From Plantago ovata (Eukaryota; Streptophyta; Magnoliopsida; Lamiales; Plantaginaceae), in NCBI GenBank assembly GCA_028274465.1, contig CM051456.1, forward strand, positions 13,853,745 to 13,917,744: 64,000 nucleotides of DNA, in the 5' to 3' direction. Under the pieces are notes generated by a model that was not told where the DNA came from, did no database searches, and saw nothing but the letters and a program-made list of their open reading frames with translations. Made by a program: the position numbers and the translations under genes. Position 1 is the stretch's first letter; each line of letters opens with the position of its first letter. Of this stretch, positions 59,180-64,000 are shown piece by piece.

Positions 59180-60733
59180 ATGCCTGCAAGAACACTCTCC
59201 CACCCTTTCAATTTTCACCAAAAATACTTGGACCTAACCGCCGTGAAGGAACTGCCGGACACCCACGCTTGGGGTAGCGATGATCCTCCATCCTCCGGTG
59301 GCAGTAATCTGGAATCTGTCCCGATAATCGATCTAAATGATAAAAACGCAACCGAACTCATTGGCCATGCATGCAAGACATGGGGTGTATTCCAAGTAAT
59401 AAATCATGAAATCTCCAACAAGTTGCTTGATGAAGTTGAGTTGGCCGGTAAGGCTCTCTTCTCACTTCCCATGCACCAAAAACTCCAAGTTGCGCGTCCA
59501 CCCGATGGTCTTACAGGCTACGGCGTCGCGCGTATATCCTCCTTCTTCCCCAAACTCATGTGGTCCGAGGGGTTCACAATCATGGGCTCGCCCCTAGAAC
59601 ATGCTATCCAACTTTGGCCTCATGACTACAAGCACTTTTGGTACGTTTACAATGTCATAGGGGCCTTAAACTTTGTCGTCCCTTATTTGTGTTTTTCCAT
59701 TTCTTATTAGTGGATAGGTCAATGAAAGAATTTTTCCTTTAACCTTCCTAAAAAAATACTTGTAGCATTTATTAAATTTTGGGGAGTTATCTTAGACCCT
59801 CCAATCATAAGACGGACAGGACCCACCTTTATTATCAGGGGAGAGTCCAGACGATCAGGGTGAAGTAAACTGATATGTAGATACGTAACCATTTACAATC
59901 ACTTTGAGAGAAGTTTCCTAAACTTCTATTAGGATAGGATGAAGTAAACTGATATGTAGATACGTAACCATTTAAAATCACTTTGAGAGAAGTTTCCTAA
60001 ACTTCTATTAGAGTCATTACCTATGCTCATTTTGAATGATCTAATAAAGAAATTCTATTTCAAAAATAATCTAAGACTCAGAGTACAATTTATGCTTTTC
60101 AGTGATGTAATAGAAGACTACCAAAAGGCTATGAGAAAGCTTGCCGACGAATTGATGTTGCTCATGCTTGGGTCTTTGGGCATAAACCAAGATGATGTCA
60201 AATGGGTTGGCCCACAAGGAGAGGGTGGGTGTGCGGCCCTACAACTGAACTCATACCCGGCATGCCCCGACCCGGACCGCGCAATGGGTCTAGCAGCACA
60301 CACCGATTCCACAATTCTCACAATTCTCCACCAAAGTAACACGAGCGGGTTACAAGTGCACCGTGAAGGAAGCAGCGGATGGATCACGGTTCCACCCCAC
60401 CCGGGAGCCCTGGTGGTGCACGTAGGAGACCTGTTGCACATATTATCAAACGGGTTGTACCCAAGCGTGCTACACCGGGCGGTTGTGAACCGGAACAGAC
60501 ACCGGTTGTCGATAGCGTACCTGTATGGGCCACCATCAAGTGTCAAAATCAGCCCACTGTCGAAACTGGTCGACAAATACCATCCAGCGCTGTATAGGCC
60601 CATCACTTGGAGCGAGTATCTGGGCACTAAGGCCAAACATTTCAACAAGGCACTCACATCTGTACGGTTATGTGCTCCTCGAGGAAGTGGATTTGTCGAT
60701 TCCAACGATCATAACAGTGTCCAAGTTGGATAG
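59180..60733 (+). CDS. Gibberellin 3-beta-dioxygenase (GA3ox), 363 aa
   Basis: 2-oxoglutarate/Fe(II) dioxygenase that 3-beta-hydroxylates GA9 and GA20 to the bioactive GA4 and GA1, normally in the cytosol. Exons 59180-59640 and 60103-60733 join in frame (TG|T gives Cys154) to 363 residues, normal for the family. The N-terminal DIOX_N part has VPIIDLNDKNATELIGHACK and WGVFQVINHEI. The catalytic core shows NSYPACPDPDRAMGLAAHTD, with Fe ligands His220 and Asp222, then His278 in SVLHRAVVN, and the 2-oxoglutarate pair Arg288/Ser290 in NRHRLSIAYLYGP. The ending TWSEYLGTKAKHFNKAL is typical of GA3ox, which separates it from GA20ox and GA2ox. The single intron contains a 79-bp tandem duplication. The gene appears twice in the window; this copy is the intact one. 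Confidence 0.95.
59861..60011. repeat. 79-bp tandem duplication in the GA3ox intron, copy 2
   Basis: Units begin TGAAGTAAACTGATATGTAG at 59861 and 59940. Identical arrangement to 45425-45575. Confidence 0.85.
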
Positions 60734-61987
60734 AAAAAAATGATATAATTATAATAAGAATTGTTATTATTATTACGATGTAACATTTTCTCATTTATTT
60801 TGGTCACTAATTATATATATAATCATTTTTGTACTGTTGTTTATGTTTTTATTGACACCAACCCCACGTATTTTAACTTCTTGTAATTGTAAGCAGCATG
60901 GGTTGCCCCCATTTTGGTCGGCAGGTAACTTGTTTTTCTTCTCTTTTTTTTCAAATAAATAATTAAAGAATAAAAGTTATGAAAAGCTAATTATATTATC
61001 TAACATAAGTAAGGTCTTATGCAACATGGGTATCCAATACAACCCACTTTGAAGCTCATTACGGTCTAATAACCACGAATACGAATACGAAAGCGAATAC
61101 GAATATACGAAAAACAAAAAATATTAAAATATTAAAATACGAATACGTTAAAAAATACGTTTTTATTTTATTATAATTTTATATATTTACATTATTAAAA
61201 GTATTGAACACACCTACGTGTGCATATCTAATGTTTAATTAAATAATTTAATAGTCAATCTATATTATTTATTAGTATTAATTTAGTAAACCAACACAAT
61301 ATATACAACAATTGCCCGGTAGAGAGGATTAGCAATTAGACCATTTAACTAGCGGTGCATTTTGTCTCTATTCAATGCCAAATTTTTATTATAATCCACT
61401 TACATTAACCAAGAAACAAATTGATGAAAAATACGTATTTAAGTGTGCGTATGTGAGCGGTGAGCGGCATACGTATTTTTCAAAAATACAAGGCAACATA
61501 AACGAGCGGGTACTACTTAGATTACAATAGTAATTAGGGTATGATAGATAGAGAAAATTATTTATTATTTCACTCGGGCTATGAAGAAAATATTGTAACA
61601 CACACACATATTCATTTATAAGTATGCCTTTAACGAAAAAATAATTAAGAATTTTTACATTATAAAAGTTTTAACTTTTTGTTCAACCCAGGGTTGGAGT
61701 CCAACCTTGCCAAAGGCTGGGGTTCGGCATTGTAGCTAGTTGATTTAAATTTCGTGAAAGGATGATGCCTAAGTGGCCAAAGAACTTTTATGTTCGTAAT
61801 GTTGTTATTCATCCGACATGAATATCATGGAGCTCGAATGACCCTCTAGGCTCGGCCCATTTTGAAAACGAGTAAAAACTCAAGTTCAAGCCATATTTTC
61901 TATACTAGAATTCGAGTCTAACTCGTAACGAAAATGGAAAAACAAATAAATAATCTAGAATCAAAAGCCTTATCGACTTTAGAATTT
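60734..61987. other. Downstream flank of GA3ox copy 2
   Basis: Same content as 46297-47534: A+T-rich, CGAATACGAA repeats, no gene. Confidence 0.5.
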
Positions 61988-62215
61988 GTTTTTCGAAACG
62001 GCAAATCTAACTTCCCTACTCTTACTCCTACACTATACATTTATCACCTTATAATAACTCTCCAAACACAACTATACCATACCAATATAACTCCAAATAC
62101 ACCTATATCAACTTTATGTCTCTATCGGAGTTCGAACCCCAACCTCTCCTTGTTATATCACGAGTCTTATTGAGGCTATCGGTTATCACCAAGCTTAGCT
62201 ATAGCTATGCTCAAC
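61988..62215 (-). mobile_element. SINE (minus strand), complete copy
   Basis: On the minus strand: a tRNA-like head with TAGCTAAGCTTGGTGATAAC and the B-box-like GGTTCGAACTCC, a body TATAGGTGTATTTGGAGTTA, and a 3' end ATTTGCCGTTTCGAAA. It spans the point where copy 1 is cut by the gap, and so ties the gap to this sequence. Confidence 0.65.
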
Positions 62216-64000
62216 TCTTTAGTAATAAATCAAGTTTAAAAAGTGGCTCGAGCTCAGCCTGAAATCTTAATCGATTACCATAAATTAATTAATTGTAGGA
62301 TCATTATGTAGGGATGCAGATGTTCTGCCATGCAGGTAGGCTCTTTGTTACATGTTTATCAAGTTTAATTAATTTTGAAGTTATAGTTACTTAGATATAT
62401 ACTTTAAAAAAAATGAATATTAATTTTAGAATTATGAGATTTCTCACCGAACCTCAAACTTGAACCGCCCTATCGTTTCTTTGAAACCAGTCCATCGCTA
62501 CGGTCGGTCAGTGATTAGTCCATCACTCACTGCATGACTTTGTTTGTAGTGCCTAGTGATGAGTTATCCTTATTGTAAACGTCTAAACGACATGGCTGTG
62601 ACAGTTATTTATTTTTTGGAGTGGCCGGCTCACTAGAGTAGAGGACTCTCAGTTACAGAATGTTCATTTATCCCTGGACACATGTGCTTCCCTCACACAC
62701 ATGACCGTTTTCTTTTTCCTATACAAGTCAGTTTGATCAATATTAATATTAATAAGGTGACTTATTGAAAAACTACTCTATTAAAAAATAAGGTAATTGA
62801 TTAGATACCAATCACCTTATCAGTTTTGATTCACCTTATCAATTTGTTTTGACAAATGTAATTGTCATTGTTTCAAGGGTATTGACATAGGGATTCACCT
62901 ATTGGTTTACTCAACCCCTAGATTCTGTAAACAGAGCACTTAACTATCTATTTTAGTTTTACCTATTCTAACACTAATTGTTCCACAACTGTAGTTGTTT
63001 ACTTGTGCAGGAAGTTTATTAGAACGTGGAAATTATCAGATTACAAGAAGGAAGAGACTTATTCAAAGTAGAACTCAAAAAGCAAATCAAGTCTTGATAG
63101 TAAAAGGAGTTCTTGAAGAAGAAGTTTATTCCTAATTGAAGACTGAAGATTACACGTCCAGATTCATTCAAGCGTGTTTCCTGATGGCATTCGAACAAGA
63201 CATTCACTGCTATATAAAGAGGACATCGACCATAGAGAGATCACAACACGAACAATGAGAGTATTCGAGTTTGAGAGTTAGGTTCTTTTATTGTTTAGTT
63301 TTTGTGTCTTTTACACAAGTTTATATTCTAGACTTCTCTAACTGTGTATTGAAGGTAGAATAGATAGAAGGGTATTCTATATCATCTTATAGGTGACTAG
63401 TGTTGTTTTACTAAGATAGAGATTGGGAGCATACAGCGTTGTACGAACAAGTTCTTTCTTAGTTGATTTTCTGCCTTGACTGGGCATCAATCAAACCTAC
63501 AAAGCTGCTTGAAAAGTTTCAAATACAAGTTCTTATTTATATTCCGCTGTGCTTTAACTTCTATATATTATCTGTGCTAGTTCTACAGGTTTCTTACAAA
63601 TATCTGTAGAGGTTGACCTAGGTGTTCACTAAACACCGTAGTCAATTTTTGACCGTCCGACTGGTAATTTGTATCTAAAACAAATTATATTGATATTATA
63701 TTATTTCAACAAACATACACTTCATATACATAAAAATAAAAATATAGTATATTAGCTATATAATGTTTCTTGTTTACAAGAAACTACTATAAAACTCACT
63801 AAAATTTACCCACCCCCATGGACAATTTTTAATCGGGTCAGTGTCAGGTTTGTCGAGTAGATCACACCCAATGCCCACCCCCTAAGTTGGGTTGCAAATT
63901 GTAAGACCCTTTGTCCTCCATCCAGGTCTTTTTAAGTTTTCTATCTAACCCGTTTGCTCTTGCTCCTAGCAAACGGGTTAGACAGCATTGTTTATTATTT
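62216..64000. other. Unannotated right end, LTR-like sequence
   Basis: No supported gene. From about 62930 to 63640 a stretch with TATATAAAGAGGACATCGAC (63212) and downstream T-rich DNA has the look of a retrotransposon LTR or promoter region, but no boundaries or target duplication were found. The last 200 bp contain an AGCAAACGGGTTAGA-type inverted motif (63945-63985). Confidence 0.35.

Larger units (their letters stand above)
53361..62129 (+). repeat. Copy 2 of the 8.77-kb duplicated segment
   Basis: Collinear with 38922-47688, starting AACACACGATCGATCGG in both. It continues without a break into unique DNA on the right, where copy 1 stops at the gap. It carries the intact GA3ox gene and copies of the minisatellite (53884), SINE (54060), MITE relic (54437), tandem duplication (57487) and hairpin (58438). 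Confidence 0.9.

Noticed and set aside
38922-62129. A true recent tandem duplication of GA3ox mediated by the copia element
   Set aside because: Possible, but it needs the duplication edge, the LTR end and a standard gap to coincide, and identity with only homopolymer indels; unmerged allelic contigs explain the data more simply. Kept as the alternative to test.
63200-63640. LTR-like sequence at the right end as a complete element
   Set aside because: Promoter-like motifs are present, but neither paired LTR, primer-binding site nor target duplication could be found in the remaining DNA.

Overview
The window is nuclear DNA of a flowering plant. Genes have GT-AG introns, A+T-rich spacers separate them, and plant-specific families are present: Aux/IAA, phenylcoumaran benzylic ether reductase, chloroplast D-glycerate 3-kinase, a CYSTM peptide and gibberellin 3-oxidase. 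Intron-containing elongator tRNA-Met genes, Ty1/copia elements, MITEs and SINEs agree. A eudicot is likely. The MITE and SINE styles are compatible with Caryophyllales, but that is only an impression.

Layout. At 1-2661 lie the last two exons of an Aux/IAA gene. From 2.7 to 9.7 kb is repeat-rich spacer with Tourist-like MITEs, a solo LTR and decayed retroposon DNA. At 10163-12454 is a complete Aux/IAA gene. From 12.5 to 17.1 kb are a 646-bp foldback element, an element built of AGCTCC palindromes with a 240-bp period, a tRNA-Met gene and a chimeric tRNA/Aux-IAA 3' fragment. At 17171-28562 is a minus-strand Ty1/copia element with 140-bp LTRs and a 5-bp target duplication. It is split by a 6.8-kb element (20171-26982) with matching ends and a 10-bp target duplication. 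That insert carries a complete, intron-containing PCBER-type reductase gene plus exon-like fragments of another gene. At 28.6-35.1 kb are a second tRNA-Met gene, a 53-residue CYSTM gene and the chloroplast glycerate kinase gene GLYK (minus strand). At 37.3-38.4 kb are copia debris and a MITE.

The last 25 kb is dominated by an 8.77-kb segment present twice (38922-47688 and 53361-62129), each copy with one gibberellin 3-oxidase gene. The copies differ almost only by one-base homopolymer indels. They are separated by a 100-N gap and a plus-strand Ty1/copia element that starts inside its own 5' LTR at the gap and ends exactly where copy 2 begins. The simplest reading is two allelic or overlapping contigs placed in tandem, one allele carrying the copia insertion, not a real gene duplication. 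The first GA3ox copy has two apparent frameshifts; the second is intact.

The genes do not form one pathway. They touch auxin signalling (two linked Aux/IAA), lignan/phenylpropanoid reduction (PCBER), photorespiration (GLYK) and gibberellin activation (GA3ox). No bacterial-type defence system, CRISPR array or operon is present. The strongest candidates for novelty are the gene-carrying DNA transposon nested in the copia element and the AGCTCC palindromic element. The strongest technical finding is the probable false duplication.
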